Of a DNA stretch of 64,000 bases, positions 9,976 through 19,420 are shown piece by piece; position 1 is the first letter of the stretch; the number at the start of each line of letters is the position of its first letter. A program made the position numbers and the translations under genes. The stretch comes from Aeromonas veronii bv. veronii. Lineage in GTDB: Bacteria; Pseudomonadota; Gammaproteobacteria; Enterobacterales; Aeromonadaceae. Under the pieces are notes generated by a model. The model was given only the letters and a program-made list of their open reading frames with translations. It ran no database searches and was not told where the DNA came from. Location of the stretch: assembly GCF_000820225.1 (NCBI RefSeq), contig NZ_CDDK01000018.1, positions 434,001 to 498,000 on the forward strand. Direction: 5' to 3'.

Positions 9976-10217
9976 TCAAGGTACTGTTTTTTGCGCAAGT
10001 AAGAGAGCTGGTGGCCTGCGATGAGCTGAGCCTGCCGTGCGACTACGCCACTGCCGAACAACTGCGCGCGGCGCTCTGTGAGCGCGGCGACAAGTGGGCG
10101 CTCGCCCTCGAGGCGGGCAAACTGCTGGTGGCGGTCAATCAGACCCTGGTGCCCCTCGATACCCCCATCAACGATGGCGATGAGGTGGCCTTCTTCCCGC
10201 CGGTGACCGGAGGTTAA
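9972..10217 (+). CDS. moaD: Molybdopterin synthase sulfur carrier subunit MoaD
   Basis: Ubiquitin-like small subunit whose C-terminal Gly-Gly is thiocarboxylated and donates sulfur to cPMP. 81 residues, ending FFPPVTGG as required. MoeB (encoded at 14337-15092, minus) would adenylylate this tail. Overlaps moaC (ATGA); two nucleotides separate it from moaE. Confidence 0.95.
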   Translation: MIKVLFFAQVRELVACDELSLPCDYATAEQLRAALCERGDKWALALEAGKLLVAVNQTLVPLDTPINDGDEVAFFPPVTGG

Positions 10218-10219
10218 GG

Positions 10220-10693
10220 ATGAGCGAGGCAACCATCACAGATCGCATTCTGGTGCAGCGGGAGGATTTCTCGCTGGCGGACGAATATGCCCGCCTCGCC
10301 ACCCGCCCCGACAGTGGCGCTATCGTCACCTTCGTTGGCAAGGTTCGCGACTTCAATCAGGGGGAGGAGGTGAAGGGGCTGGCCCTCGAGCACTACCCCG
10401 GTATGACCGAGAAGGCGCTGGCCGATATCGTGCAGGAGGCCCGCCGCCGCTGGCCGCTGCAGGAGTGTACCCTCATTCATCGTATCGGCGAGCTGTGGCT
10501 TGGCGATCAGATTGTGCTGGTGGCGGTGAGCAGTGCCCACCGCGACGCAGCCTTTGATGCCTGTCACTTCATCATGGATTTCTTGAAAACCCGGGCACCG
10601 TTCTGGAAAAAAGAGCTGACTGCCGAGGGTGTGCAACGCTGGGTCGAGGCGCTTGATCGCGACAACGCCGCCGCTGCCCGCTGGCAAGCCTGA
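10220..10693 (+). CDS. moaE: Molybdopterin synthase catalytic subunit MoaE
   Basis: Large subunit of MPT synthase, which inserts two dithiolene sulfurs into cPMP. 157 residues; the conserved segments GAIVTFVGKVRDFNQGE, LALEHYPGMTEKAL and the lysine-containing FLKTRAPFWKKE are present. The GGTTAAGGATG junction provides SD and start. The 87-nt gap to modA contains a short GGTTC/GGAACC hairpin. Confidence 0.95.
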   Translation: MSEATITDRILVQREDFSLADEYARLATRPDSGAIVTFVGKVRDFNQGEEVKGLALEHYPGMTEKALADIVQEARRRWPLQECTLIHRIGELWLGDQIVLVAVSSAHRDAAFDACHFIMDFLKTRAPFWKKELTAEGVQRWVEALDRDNAAAARWQA

Positions 10694-10780
10694 CCTGTTC
10701 ATCACGAGGGGCGCAGGTTCAACGGGAACCACGGCCCCGCCAAGGGGCGCGGATGTGCGGGCCCCATCAGGAGAAAGGGA

Positions 10781-11509
10781 ATGAAACCGCTGTTATCTGT
10801 TGTCATCGCCGGCGTCTGCGCCGCCACCTTGCATACCGGTGCCGTGCAGGCTGATGAAGTGAAGGTGGCCGTGGCTGCCAACTTCAAGGGCACCATAGAG
10901 CGTATCGGCAAGGAGTTCACCGCCAAGACCGGCCACACCCTGGCCATCTCGTCTGCCGCCACCGGGGTGCTCTACACCCAGATCAGTCACGGCGCACCGT
11001 TCGATCTCTTCCTCTCCGCCGATGCGGCGACCCCCGAGAAGCTGGAAAAAGAGCGCAAGGGGAGCGATCGCTTCACCTACGCCATCGGCCAGCTGGGGCT
11101 GTGGAAGAAGGGGGGGCCGGCCCCTGACGAGGCGACCCTGCGTAGCTGGAAAGGCAACCTCGCCATCGCCAATGCCCGCACAGCTCCCTATGGTGCTGCC
11201 GCCATGGCGACCCTCACCCATCTCAAGATCGATCCCAAGCAGTACCGGTTGCTGACCGGCGCCAACATTGGCCAGACCTGGCAATTTGTCGACACCGGCA
11301 ATGCCGAGCTGGGCTTTGTCGCCTGGGCCAATCTGGTTGAGGCGGGCAAGACTGGTGAAGCCTGGGCAGTGCCTGCGAGCTTCTATCCCCCCATCGAGCA
11401 GCAGGGGCTGGTATTGAAGAAAGGGAGTGCGGTCGAGGCGCTGGTCGCCTGGCTCAAGGGGCCGGGTCAGGCGCAGATCAAGGCTGCGGGTTATGCCCTG
11501 CCCCAATAA
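10781..11509 (+). CDS. modA: Molybdate-binding periplasmic protein ModA
   Basis: Periplasmic binding protein that delivers molybdate (or tungstate) to ModBC. 242 residues; signal peptide of about 24 residues ending VQADE; family signatures VAVAANFKGTIERIGKEF, SSAATGVLYTQISHGAPFDLFLSAD and NIGQTWQFVDTGNAELGFV. SD GAGAAAGGG before the ATG. Same direction as moaBCDE, so molybdate uptake may be cotranscribed with cofactor synthesis. I saw no clear ModE operator. Confidence 0.95.
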   Translation: MKPLLSVVIAGVCAATLHTGAVQADEVKVAVAANFKGTIERIGKEFTAKTGHTLAISSAATGVLYTQISHGAPFDLFLSADAATPEKLEKERKGSDRFTYAIGQLGLWKKGGPAPDEATLRSWKGNLAIANARTAPYGAAAMATLTHLKIDPKQYRLLTGANIGQTWQFVDTGNAELGFVAWANLVEAGKTGEAWAVPASFYPPIEQQGLVLKKGSAVEALVAWLKGPGQAQIKAAGYALPQ

Positions 11510-11534
11510 GGGGATGGGCCTGATGCGATACCCT

Positions 11535-11565
11535 GAGTGGTCGGCCTTCGGGTCGGCCACTCTTT
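11535..11565 (+). terminator. Attenuator-like hairpin between modA and modB
   Basis: Stem GAGTGG (11535-11540) / CCACTC (11557-11562) enclosing GGCC/GGTC capped by TTCG, then CTTTGC. A stable UUCG-capped hairpin with a weak U-tract fits processing or attenuation that yields more binding protein than transporter; this role is inference. Confidence 0.5.
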
Positions 11566-11620
11566 GCAATAAGGATGGATACCATGCCGTTGGGGGCATT
11601 TATCAACCGGGAGGTCGGCA

Positions 11621-12301
11621 ATGAGTGAAGGGGATCTGCTGGCGGTCTGGCTCACCCTGAAGCTTGCAGCCAGTACCACAGCGATTTTGCTGTTGCTGGC
11701 TCCGCCGCTGGCCTGGTGGTTGTCGCGCAGTCAGAACCGCCTGCGGCCGCTGGTGGAGGCGCTGGTGGCGCTGCCGTTGGTGCTGCCCCCCACAGTGCTG
11801 GGGTTTTATCTGCTGCTCGCCTTCTCCCCCGAATATGGTTTCGGCGCCTGGTGGCGCGACACCTTTGGCGCCCCGCTCGCCTTCAGCTTTCTCGGCCTGC
11901 TGTTTGCCTCCATCCTCTATTCGCTGCCGTTTGTGGTGCAGCCGCTCACCTCCGCCTTCGTCAACATGGGCAACAAGGAGCTGGAAGCTGCTGCGACCCT
12001 GGGGCTCGGCCCGCTGGAGCGCTTTTTCCACATCATCTTGCCGATGACCCTGCCCAGCTTCGTAATGGCGGCAGCCCTCGGCTTTGCCCATACATTGGGG
12101 GAGTTTGGCGTGGTGCTGATGATTGGCGGCAATATCCCCGGCGAAACCCAGGTACTCTCCATCGCCCTGTTTGATCATGTGGAGGCGATGGATTACCAGA
12201 ACGCCCATATTTTGGCTGGCGGCCTGATGGCCTTCTCGCTGGTGATGCTGGTGCTGGTCTATGGTGTGTTGCAGCGCAGACAGCGGAGAGTGTTCGGATG
12301 A
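11621..12301 (+). CDS. modB: Molybdate ABC transporter permease ModB
   Basis: Membrane subunit of the molybdate importer. 226 residues, about five transmembrane helices; the EAA-type cytoplasmic loop (ELEAAATLGLGPLERFFHIILPM) that contacts ModC is clear, as is the ending GEFGVVLMIGGNIPGETQVLSIALFDHVEA typical of ModB. GAGG lies upstream of the ATG. The stop overlaps the modC start (GATGA). Confidence 0.95.
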   Translation: MSEGDLLAVWLTLKLAASTTAILLLLAPPLAWWLSRSQNRLRPLVEALVALPLVLPPTVLGFYLLLAFSPEYGFGAWWRDTFGAPLAFSFLGLLFASILYSLPFVVQPLTSAFVNMGNKELEAAATLGLGPLERFFHIILPMTLPSFVMAAALGFAHTLGEFGVVLMIGGNIPGETQVLSIALFDHVEAMDYQNAHILAGGLMAFSLVMLVLVYGVLQRRQRRVFG

Positions 12302-13398
12302 ACCAGCCAGCCACTATTCCGCAAGACAACGCCCTGCACCGCCATGCCCTGAGCCTCAATGCTCGGCGTGAGTTTGGCCCCTTTACTCTCGATTGCGCAC
12401 TGACTCTCGAACTGGGGGGGATCCTTGGCCTGTTCGGCCCCTCGGGCTGTGGCAAGAGCACCCTGCTGCGCATCATCGCCGGACTCGATCGCCGAAGCGG
12501 GGATCGCTTGCTGTGGCGCGATCGGGAGTATGCTCAACTGCTGCCCGAAGCGCGCCGGATCGGACTGGTGTTTCAGGACTCGCGCCTCTTCCCCCATCTG
12601 ACGGTGCTCGGCAATCTGCAACTGGCGGCCCGCAAGGGGCGAGGGCGCTGGCAGCCCGAGGCGCTGGCGGCGCGGCTCGGTTTTGCCGAGTTGCTGGGGC
12701 AGCCTGCCCATGCTTTGTCGGGTGGGCAACGCCAGCGGGTGGCATTGGGGCGGGCGCTGCTGGCCGAACCCGATCTGCTACTGCTCGATGAGCCTTTCTC
12801 GGCGCTCGATCGGCGCAGCCGCATCCATCAGGCCCATGTGCTCAAGGGCTTGCAGCAGGAGAGCGGCATCCCGATGATCTTCGTCAGCCACGCCATGGAG
12901 GAGGTGAGCCTGCTCTGCGATCAGCTGGTGCTGCTGGAAGGTGGCAGGGTGGAGGCGCAAGGTAGGCCGAGCGAGATTTTCGCCCGAACCGATCTCTCGC
13001 TTGCCAGCCGTGACGATGCAGGGGTGATGCTGGCGGCGACCCTCTCTCACTACGATGAAGAGGAGCAGATGGCGATCCTGCAGCTTGGTGAGCAGCAACT
13101 GCGGGTCACCATGACCCATGTGCCGGACGAGAGCGGCCCTTTGCAGATCAAGGTGGCGGGGCGCGATGTGGTGATTGCCACAGCACCTATCGAGCACTCC
13201 AGTCTCTCCAACTGTCTCGTCACCCGTCTGCTGGCGGTGCGCGAGGTGCGCCCCGGCCAGACCCTGTTGCAGTTGGCGCTGGGTGAGCAGATACTGCTGG
13301 CCCGGATCACCAGCCGCTCCGCCAGGCGGCTGGCGCTGGCGCCTAAGCAGCAGATCTACGCTTATATCAAGGCGGTGAGTCTGGTCAGCGAAGGCTGA
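12298..13398 (+). CDS. modC: Molybdate ABC transporter ATPase ModC
   Basis: ATP-binding subunit that powers ModAB. 366 residues. Walker A GPSGCGKST near residue 50, Q-loop VFQDSRLFPHL, ABC signature LSGGQRQR, Walker B LLLLDEP, switch His in VSHAMEE; C-terminal TOBE/MOP-like domain (about residues 290-360) as in ModC. Overlaps modB by four bases. There is no modD or modE next to it. Confidence 0.95.
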   Translation: MNQPATIPQDNALHRHALSLNARREFGPFTLDCALTLELGGILGLFGPSGCGKSTLLRIIAGLDRRSGDRLLWRDREYAQLLPEARRIGLVFQDSRLFPHLTVLGNLQLAARKGRGRWQPEALAARLGFAELLGQPAHALSGGQRQRVALGRALLAEPDLLLLDEPFSALDRRSRIHQAHVLKGLQQESGIPMIFVSHAMEEVSLLCDQLVLLEGGRVEAQGRPSEIFARTDLSLASRDDAGVMLAATLSHYDEEEQMAILQLGEQQLRVTMTHVPDESGPLQIKVAGRDVVIATAPIEHSSLSNCLVTRLLAVREVRPGQTLLQLALGEQILLARITSRSARRLALAPKQQIYAYIKAVSLVSEG

Positions 13399-13489
13399 TT
13401 GGGCGCCGTGCTGATAACGTGGCAGGATGGCCACGGGCAACATAACAACGAGAGATGGTTCAGGTGATGAGTCGAGAGGCAATACACTG

Positions 13490-14266
13490 ATGCGCCGCAA
13501 TCAGGTGATGAAATTCAACGGTCTTGCCCTGCGCAGCGCGGGGGAGGGCCCCTTGCTGTTGCTGCTGCACGGGCTGGGCTCCTCGAGCCTCGACTGGCAG
13601 GCGCAGATCGAACGGTTTTCCGAGCACTACCGGGTGGTGGCGCTGGACTTGCGTGGCCACGGCCAGAGCATGCAGGAGGGGCCGTTTGACGTGGCGACCC
13701 TGGCAGCCGATGTGGTGAGCTGGCTCGATGAGCAGCCGGAGCCCGCCTGGGTGGTGGGATTGTCGCTCGGGGCCATGGTGGCGCTGGAGCTGGCGCTGCA
13801 ACTGCCCCACAAGGTGCAGGGGCTGGTGCTGGTCAATGGCTTTAGCGAGTTTCTGCTGGAGACCCCCAAAGAGCAGGAGCGTTATGCCCAGCGCCTCAAG
13901 TGGCTGCGCTGGTTCGGTATGCGCCCCCTCGCCTGGTGGCTGGGGCGCGAGCTCTTCCCGGGCCCGGATCTGGCAAAGGTGCGCCACACCTTCCGACTGC
14001 GTTTCGTGCGCAATAAAAAGAAAACCTACAAGGCGCTGCTGGAGGCGCTACCGGGTTGGTCGGTACGCGCCCGGCTCGGCTCCATCTGGCAGCCGGTGGC
14101 CATCATCTCCACCAGTCACGACTACCTGCCGCTGGCCAAACGGGTAGAGCAGTTTGCCGCCTTGCCCAACGCCACCATCCACACCCCCAATGGCCACCAC
14201 GCCTGGCCCGCGGAAGATCCCTCGGGCTTTAATCACCTGTTGCAACGGATCCTCACGACCCATTGA
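13490..14266 (+). CDS. Alpha/beta hydrolase, substrate unknown
   Basis: Alpha/beta-hydrolase fold enzyme of about 258 residues. Seen: oxyanion-hole region LLHGLGSSSLDW, LDLRGHGQS, the nucleophile elbow GLSLGAM (Ser), and a late His in NGHHAWPAEDP. An in-frame ATG at 13427 exists; 13490 (MRRNQV) has GAGAGG upstream and 13508 (MKFNG) is a further option, so the start is not settled. It follows modC by about 90 nt in the same direction but has no obvious link to molybdenum. Family members include BioH- and pimeloyl-ester-type esterases; nothing here fixes the substrate. Confidence 0.8.
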   Translation: MRRNQVMKFNGLALRSAGEGPLLLLLHGLGSSSLDWQAQIERFSEHYRVVALDLRGHGQSMQEGPFDVATLAADVVSWLDEQPEPAWVVGLSLGAMVALELALQLPHKVQGLVLVNGFSEFLLETPKEQERYAQRLKWLRWFGMRPLAWWLGRELFPGPDLAKVRHTFRLRFVRNKKKTYKALLEALPGWSVRARLGSIWQPVAIISTSHDYLPLAKRVEQFAALPNATIHTPNGHHAWPAEDPSGFNHLLQRILTTH

Positions 14267-14292
14267 GGAAGGGGTTGTTAGGTGCAGGTACC

Positions 14293-14323
14293 AAAAAGCC
14301 GAACCACAGGGTTCGGCTTTTTT
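14293..14323. terminator. Bidirectional terminator between hydrolase and moeB
   Basis: Perfect 13-bp stem AAAAAGCCGAACC (14293-14305) / GGTTCGGCTTTTT (14310-14322), loop ACAG; A-run on one side and T-run on the other serve converging transcripts. Confidence 0.92.
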
Positions 14324-14336
14324 GATCCCGTTTGCG

Positions 14337-15092
14337 TCAAGGGTGGGAGCAGACCGGGCAGTCAGGGCGTTTGGGCAGCTTCATCTCGCGGAAGGTGCCG
14401 CTCAGGCCGTCGATCATCAGCAGGCGGCCGCTGTAGTTCTTACCCATGCCAGCCAGCAGCTTGATGGCTTCGAGCGCTTGCAGGCTGCCCACCAGCCCCA
14501 CCACGGGGGCGAGCACTCCCGCCTCGACACAGGTGAGGGCCTGCTCGCCAAACAGGGCGCTGAGGCAGGCGTAGCAGGGCTCATCTTCCTGCCAGGTGAA
14601 GCTGCACAGCTGTCCCTCCAGCCGGATGGCGGCGCCACTGACCAGCGGCACCCTGTGCTGGCGTGCCTTTTGATTCAGCAGGTTGCGAATGGCCAGGTTG
14701 TCGGTGCAATCGAGCACCAGCTGATGCCGTGGCAGCAGGGTATCGAGCAGCGCCTCATCGGCCACGGCAGCGTGGGTCTCCACGTTGAGCCAGGGGTTGA
14801 GGGCACGCAGCGACTGCGCTGCTGAGTCCACCTTGTAGTGACCGATGCGCTCATCGTTGTGCAGCACCTGACGCTGCAGGTTGGAGAGCTCCACCTTGTC
14901 GAAATCGACCAGGGTGAGCTGGCCAACCCCGGCCACCGCCAGATACTGGCTGGCGGCGCAACCAAGGCCACCGGCGCCGATCACCAGCACACGGGCCTGC
15001 TTGAGCGCCTCCTGTCCCTCGAAGTCGAAGGATTTGAGGATGATCTGGCGGTTGTAGCGCAGCAGTTCGGCGTCGCTCAGGATCTCGCTCAC
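14337..15092 (-). CDS. moeB: Molybdopterin-synthase adenylyltransferase MoeB
   Basis: E1-like enzyme that adenylylates the C-terminal Gly of MoaD. 251 residues: nucleotide-binding [23 protein letters not shown], the LSNLQRQ motif, catalytic Asp in LVLDCTDN, and zinc ligands CYAC and CPVC. Second gene of moeA-moeB; its start overlaps the moeA stop by four bases. ThiF is the main paralog, but the moeA context decides. Confidence 0.94.
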   Translation of the reverse strand: MSEILSDAELLRYNRQIILKSFDFEGQEALKQARVLVIGAGGLGCAASQYLAVAGVGQLTLVDFDKVELSNLQRQVLHNDERIGHYKVDSAAQSLRALNPWLNVETHAAVADEALLDTLLPRHQLVLDCTDNLAIRNLLNQKARQHRVPLVSGAAIRLEGQLCSFTWQEDEPCYACLSALFGEQALTCVEAGVLAPVVGLVGSLQALEAIKLLAGMGKNYSGRLLMIDGLSGTFREMKLPKRPDCPVCSHP

Positions 15093-16315
15093 AGCAGCAA
15101 TCCCCCGAATGGCTCCACGGTCACCGTCTCGCCCGCGGCGACGCGGCCCCGTTCCCGTTCAAGAACGATGTAGCAGTTGGCTCGCGACAGGGAGCTGAAC
15201 ACTGCGGAGTCCTGCGAGCCGGTGCTGCGCACCTCGAGGCCGTTCGGTCCCTGACTCAGGATGCCGCGCTGGAAGTCGAGTCGGCCCGGGCTCTTTTTGA
15301 GTGGCTCGGCCGCAATGGCTTGCAGCTGGAGCGGGCGCTCGAAGTGCTGGCCCGCCAGCTTGGCCAGCGCCGGTTGCACCAGCTGATCGAAGGTGACCAT
15401 GGCGGAGACGGGGTTGCCCGGCAGGCCGAAGAACCAGGCGCGGGGCAGACGGCCAAAAGCAAACGGCTTGCCCGGCTTGATGGCCAGCTTCCAGAAGCCA
15501 ATCTCGCCGAGCTCGTCCAGCAGTTGTTTGGTGAAGTCCGCTTCCCCCACCGAGACGCCGCCGGTGGTGATGAGTACATCGGCCTCTTCGTCGGCGCGGA
15601 TAAAGGCGGCGCGTAGCTGGGCGGGATCGTCGGGGATGATGCCAAGGTCGAGGCAGTCGCAGCCCATGCGCGCCAGCATGGCCCGTACGCCATAGCGGTT
15701 GGAGTCATAGATATCGCCGTGGGCGAGCGGGGTGCCGACCGGTTTGAGCTCATCGCCGGTGCTGAAGATGGCCACTTTCAGCGGGCGACGCACCGTGACG
15801 GTAGCCACGCCGAGGGAGGCCAGCAGTGGCATTTCGCGCGGGGTGAGGCGAGTACCGGCTGGCAGCACGCAGGCGCCCTTGCCGATATCGCTGCCGGCGC
15901 GGCGGATATTCTGGCCCGGTTCGGGTTGTGCCAGAAAAGTGATCCGATCGCCGTCGGCCTGCGTTTCTTCCTGCATCACCACTGCATCCGTACCAGCCGG
16001 TACCGGGGCGCCGGTCATGATCCGCACGCAGTGGCCGGCGGGCCATTCACCCTGATAGGGCTGACCGGCAAACGCTTTGCCCGCCATGATGAGCGGGGTG
16101 CCGCTGGCGAGATCCGCAAGGCGTACGGCGTAACCGTCCATGGCAGAGTTGTCGAAGGGGGGCACGGCGAGGGGAGAGGCGATGTCGCTGGCAAGAACCC
16201 GGCCAAGGGCCTCTGGCAGGGGCAACTGCTCGCTGTCGCAGCAGCAGGCGAGTTGTTCCAGCATCCCTTGCAGGGCATCGCTTAAGGGGAGTAGTCCGCT
16301 GGTATCAAATCCCAT
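15089..16315 (-). CDS. moeA: Molybdopterin molybdenumtransferase MoeA
   Basis: Inserts molybdate into adenylylated molybdopterin. About 409 residues (E. coli 411). Seen: [66 protein letters not shown] and [11 protein letters not shown]. Two ATGs are close together (16321 and 16315); the second has AGAGG 8 nt upstream and is taken. Transcribed with moeB, divergent from folE. Confidence 0.95.
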   Translation of the reverse strand: MGFDTSGLLPLSDALQGMLEQLACCCDSEQLPLPEALGRVLASDIASPLAVPPFDNSAMDGYAVRLADLASGTPLIMAGKAFAGQPYQGEWPAGHCVRIMTGAPVPAGTDAVVMQEETQADGDRITFLAQPEPGQNIRRAGSDIGKGACVLPAGTRLTPREMPLLASLGVATVTVRRPLKVAIFSTGDELKPVGTPLAHGDIYDSNRYGVRAMLARMGCDCLDLGIIPDDPAQLRAAFIRADEEADVLITTGGVSVGEADFTKQLLDELGEIGFWKLAIKPGKPFAFGRLPRAWFFGLPGNPVSAMVTFDQLVQPALAKLAGQHFERPLQLQAIAAEPLKKSPGRLDFQRGILSQGPNGLEVRSTGSQDSAVFSSLSRANCYIVLERERGRVAAGETVTVEPFGGLLL

Positions 16316-16624
16316 CGTCATGACCTCTTTCTATGATTGAAGGCGGGATTATCACAAAAATCCCCGGGTATGGGCAGGTTATCTCAAGGGAATCTCGGGG
16401 TAATCGGCGCCAAAACGGGGGTAGATGGCCATAAAGTATGAGGTGACGCACAAGTTGACTTGAATCTTGGCGGCAATGGCCGTTTACTATGCCGCCATAA
16501 CAGATGGCCGTCACATCCCGAGTGGCGACCATTACAGCGATACCGTCGGCCCTGTGCGCCGCAATAACATAAGGGGTTGCTCCTTGAGCTGCCCTCACAG
16601 TCCCTGAGCGTGGGAGAGAAGATA

Positions 16625-17281
16625 ATGACAACCTTAAGTCCGGAAGCCTTGCTGGTCAGGGCTGCCCTCGAAGCCCAGGGACTGGAAACCCCCCTGGTCA
16701 CCAACGAGCTGAACAGCCAGCAGAAGCGGGAGAAGATCGAAGGCCATATGCGCTCCATCATGGAGACACTGGGGCTGGATCTGACCGATGACAGTCTGGC
16801 CGAGACGCCGCACCGCATCGCCAAGATGTACGTCAACGAGATCTTCTCCGGCCTCGATTATTCCACCTTCCCCAAGGTGACAGTGATCGAGAACAAGATG
16901 CAGGTGGACGAGATGATCATGGTGCGGGATATCAGCCTCACCAGCACCTGCGAACACCACTTCGTCACCATCGACGGCATGGCCCATGTGGCCTATATCC
17001 CTCGTGGCAAGGTGATTGGCCTGTCGAAGATAAACCGCATCGTGCAGTTTTTTGCCCGCCGTCCCCAGGTGCAGGAGCGGCTCACCCAGCAGATCCTGCT
17101 GGCGCTGCAGACCCTGCTCGGCACCAAGGATGTGGCCATCAGCATCAAGGCGACTCACTACTGCGTCAAGGCGCGCGGAGTGATGGACTCCACCTCCTAT
17201 ACCACCACCACCTCCCTCGGCGGGGTGTTCAAGACCCAGCCCGATACCCGGGCCGAGTTTCTGGGCGGCCTGCGCGGATAA
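16625..17281 (+). CDS. folE: GTP cyclohydrolase I FolE
   Basis: Zinc enzyme converting GTP to 7,8-dihydroneopterin triphosphate, the first step of tetrahydrofolate synthesis. 218 residues from ATG 16625 (GGGAGAG upstream); an in-frame extension to 16577 has no family counterpart. Seen: [23 protein letters not shown] (zinc Cys/His), [26 protein letters not shown] (split across the active site), and HYCVKARGV (second zinc Cys). Upstream is a GGCGGCA/TGCCGCC inverted repeat (16469-16475, 16490-16496). Confidence 0.97.
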   Translation: MTTLSPEALLVRAALEAQGLETPLVTNELNSQQKREKIEGHMRSIMETLGLDLTDDSLAETPHRIAKMYVNEIFSGLDYSTFPKVTVIENKMQVDEMIMVRDISLTSTCEHHFVTIDGMAHVAYIPRGKVIGLSKINRIVQFFARRPQVQERLTQQILLALQTLLGTKDVAISIKATHYCVKARGVMDSTSYTTTTSLGGVFKTQPDTRAEFLGGLRG

Positions 17282-17283
17282 GA

Positions 17284-17349
17284 TTGCGGTTATTTTGTAA
17301 CCGCAACGCTGAATAAACGAGACGCCAGCAGCCATTGCTGGCGTTTTTC
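17284..17349 (+). terminator. Tandem hairpins after folE
   Basis: First hairpin TTGCGGTTA / TAACCGCAA (17284-17292, 17298-17306; perfect 9 bp). Second ACGCCAGCA (17322-17330) / TGCTGGCGT (17336-17344) followed by TTTTC, a standard intrinsic terminator. Confidence 0.88.
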
Positions 17350-17692
17350 ATTGGTCCCGGATGAGAGTGCCGGCCTGCAACGGCTTGACCCGCGCGGCTT
17401 GCCTTATGCAAACGTTATGCATTTTTTCGATTTATTCATCTGAGCGGTATATTTAATCGAGTACGATAAATCCCTCGTTTTCACCTTACAAAAAGTAACC
17501 GGGCAGACTCTTTCCGAACCATCACAATCCGGTTACTCTAGCGCCCCCTCACGGCTCTCGCTGCCGCTCATGGAATTCAGAGATATTCATCAAGGTTGGA
17601 TGGTGCGCCACTGAACAGGTGGCCAGATAGTTCATGCCAGGAGGGCGTGAACCGGACGAGTGCTACGAATTTAACGACCACCAGGATATCCC
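17350..17692. other. 343-nt gene-free stretch before the chemoreceptor gene
   Basis: The left part is AT-rich and the right part ordinary. It should hold the promoter of the following chemoreceptor gene. I looked for a sigma-28 motif and for a c-di-GMP riboswitch core and found neither convincingly. An ACCAGGA lies 6-12 nt before ATG 17693. Confidence 0.5.
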
Positions 17693-19348
17693 ATGAATAC
17701 CAGTTCCATGACCATAGGCAAAAAACTCACCGCCGGCTTTGCCGTGCTCGGTTTGATGGTCGCCTTTATCGGCGGTTTTTCCCTTGTCCAGTTTGGCAAT
17801 ATGAATGATGTTGCCATCCGGTTTACCGACAGCATCTTGCCAGCGGTCAATCGCACCAGCGCGATCGGGGATTCTCTCGGTGAGTTGCGTCGTTATGAGC
17901 TGGGTTATTTCGTGGTGGCTGCCGAGCCGCTGAAAAGGGCTGAATATCGGAATATTGCCAGTCAACAGCTTAACTCGATCGCGCAGCAGCTGATTGCCCA
18001 TGACAAGACGATCTGGCCTGAGGATGTGGCGGAACGCCGTACCTTCGATACGGTGAAATCTGACTGGGATCGTTACGTCGCCCTGCACCAGCGAGTCCAA
18101 CAGCTGCAAGACAGCGATCAGCTTGCCGAAGCCCAACGCATCTTCCTTGAGGAGGGGGTTCCCCTTTACACCGCGCTGAGCAAGTCAGTGGCCTCCCTTA
18201 TTCAGATTAACCATGGTTATGCGTCTGAATCCCGCAGCGACATTGTCGACTCTTATCAATCCGCCAATCTGAGTGTCACCATCGCGCTGGTGATCGGTTT
18301 GATCCTTGTGGTGGTGCTCTCCGTGGTACTGACCCGCCAGATCCGCGACCCGCTGATCATGCTGGCCCGTCAGGCCCAGCGTATTGCCAATGGCGATCTG
18401 GGTCAGGGCGAACTGCAGCAGTGGATCCGTGACAGCCGCTTCAACCGTGATGAACTGGGTCAGCTGGGCTCCGCCATCAACCGGATGCAGGGCTCCCTCT
18501 CCGATCTGGTGAGTGAGATCGCCGGCTCCGTGAGCCAACTCAGCAGCGCAGTGGAGGAGGTGAGCGCCATCTCCAGCCAGTCTGCCAGCGGCATGGCCAT
18601 CCAGCAGAACGAAGTCTCCCAGGTGGCGACCGCCATGAACGAGATGCAGTCCACCGTCAATGAAGTGGCCCGCAACACCACGGATGCCATGAGCGCCGCC
18701 AAGGATGCCTCCCGCACCTCTGCTGCTGGCAGCGAAGTGGTTCGCAGCTCCATTGCCAGCATCGAAGATGTGTCGGTCAAGATTGAGCAGGCGGGCACAG
18801 TAGTGCAGCAGCTGGAGGCCGACAGCGCCAATATCAGCGTGGTGCTGGATGTGATCCGCGATATCGCCGGTCAGACCAACCTGCTGGCCCTTAACGCAGC
18901 CATTGAAGCGGCCCGTGCCGGTGAGCAGGGCCGTGGTTTTGCGGTCGTTGCGGATGAAGTGCGTTCATTGGCCCAGCGTACCCAGGACTCCACCGCCGAG
19001 ATCAGCAAGATGATCGAGCTCTTGCAGAGCCGCGCCGCCGAGGCGGGCAACGCCATGCAGCTGAGCCGTCACCAGATGCAGGAGAGTGTCGGTCTGGCAC
19101 GGGATGCCGGTACCAGTATCGAGACCATCAACGGTGCCGTGGTGCGCATCACCGACATGAACACTCTGATCGCCACCGCCACCGAAGAGCAGAACGCGGT
19201 GACCGAAGAGCTCAACCGCAGCATTGTCAACATTCACAATGCCGCTGACGAGAATGCCCAGGGCGCTCATCAGATCGCCCAGGCTTGCGTCGAGCTGAGC
19301 AAGCTGGCCAACACCCTGCACCATATGACCCAGCGCTTCACCCTCTAA
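17693..19348 (+). CDS. Methyl-accepting chemotaxis protein (4-helix-bundle sensor)
   Basis: Transmembrane chemoreceptor of 551 residues. First membrane helix residues 10-32, a periplasmic domain of about 150 residues compatible with a four-helix-bundle (4HB_MCP) ligand domain, second helix about 200-222, HAMP about 223-275, then the signalling domain with the invariant hairpin tip [34 protein letters not shown]. It ends RFTL, so there is no CheR-binding NWETF pentapeptide. No ligand can be assigned. Monocistronic, with a strong terminator. Confidence 0.92.
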   Translation: MNTSSMTIGKKLTAGFAVLGLMVAFIGGFSLVQFGNMNDVAIRFTDSILPAVNRTSAIGDSLGELRRYELGYFVVAAEPLKRAEYRNIASQQLNSIAQQLIAHDKTIWPEDVAERRTFDTVKSDWDRYVALHQRVQQLQDSDQLAEAQRIFLEEGVPLYTALSKSVASLIQINHGYASESRSDIVDSYQSANLSVTIALVIGLILVVVLSVVLTRQIRDPLIMLARQAQRIANGDLGQGELQQWIRDSRFNRDELGQLGSAINRMQGSLSDLVSEIAGSVSQLSSAVEEVSAISSQSASGMAIQQNEVSQVATAMNEMQSTVNEVARNTTDAMSAAKDASRTSAAGSEVVRSSIASIEDVSVKIEQAGTVVQQLEADSANISVVLDVIRDIAGQTNLLALNAAIEAARAGEQGRGFAVVADEVRSLAQRTQDSTAEISKMIELLQSRAAEAGNAMQLSRHQMQESVGLARDAGTSIETINGAVVRITDMNTLIATATEEQNAVTEELNRSIVNIHNAADENAQGAHQIAQACVELSKLANTLHHMTQRFTL

Positions 19349-19369
19349 GGGTTGATGCATGGATAACAG

Positions 19370-19398
19370 AAGGCCCCGCCAATTGGCGGGGCCTTGTT
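19370..19398. terminator. Terminator between converging MCP and fhs genes
   Basis: Perfect 11-bp stem AAGGCCCCGCC (19370-19380) / GGCGGGGCCTT (19385-19395), loop AATT. Confidence 0.88.
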
Positions 19399-19420
19399 GT
19401 TTCTGGCGTTGTGGAAGGGC

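Noticed and set aside
17350-17692. c-di-GMP riboswitch or sigma-28 promoter before the first chemoreceptor
   Set aside because: No conserved riboswitch core and no TAAA...GCCGATAA-type promoter could be found.
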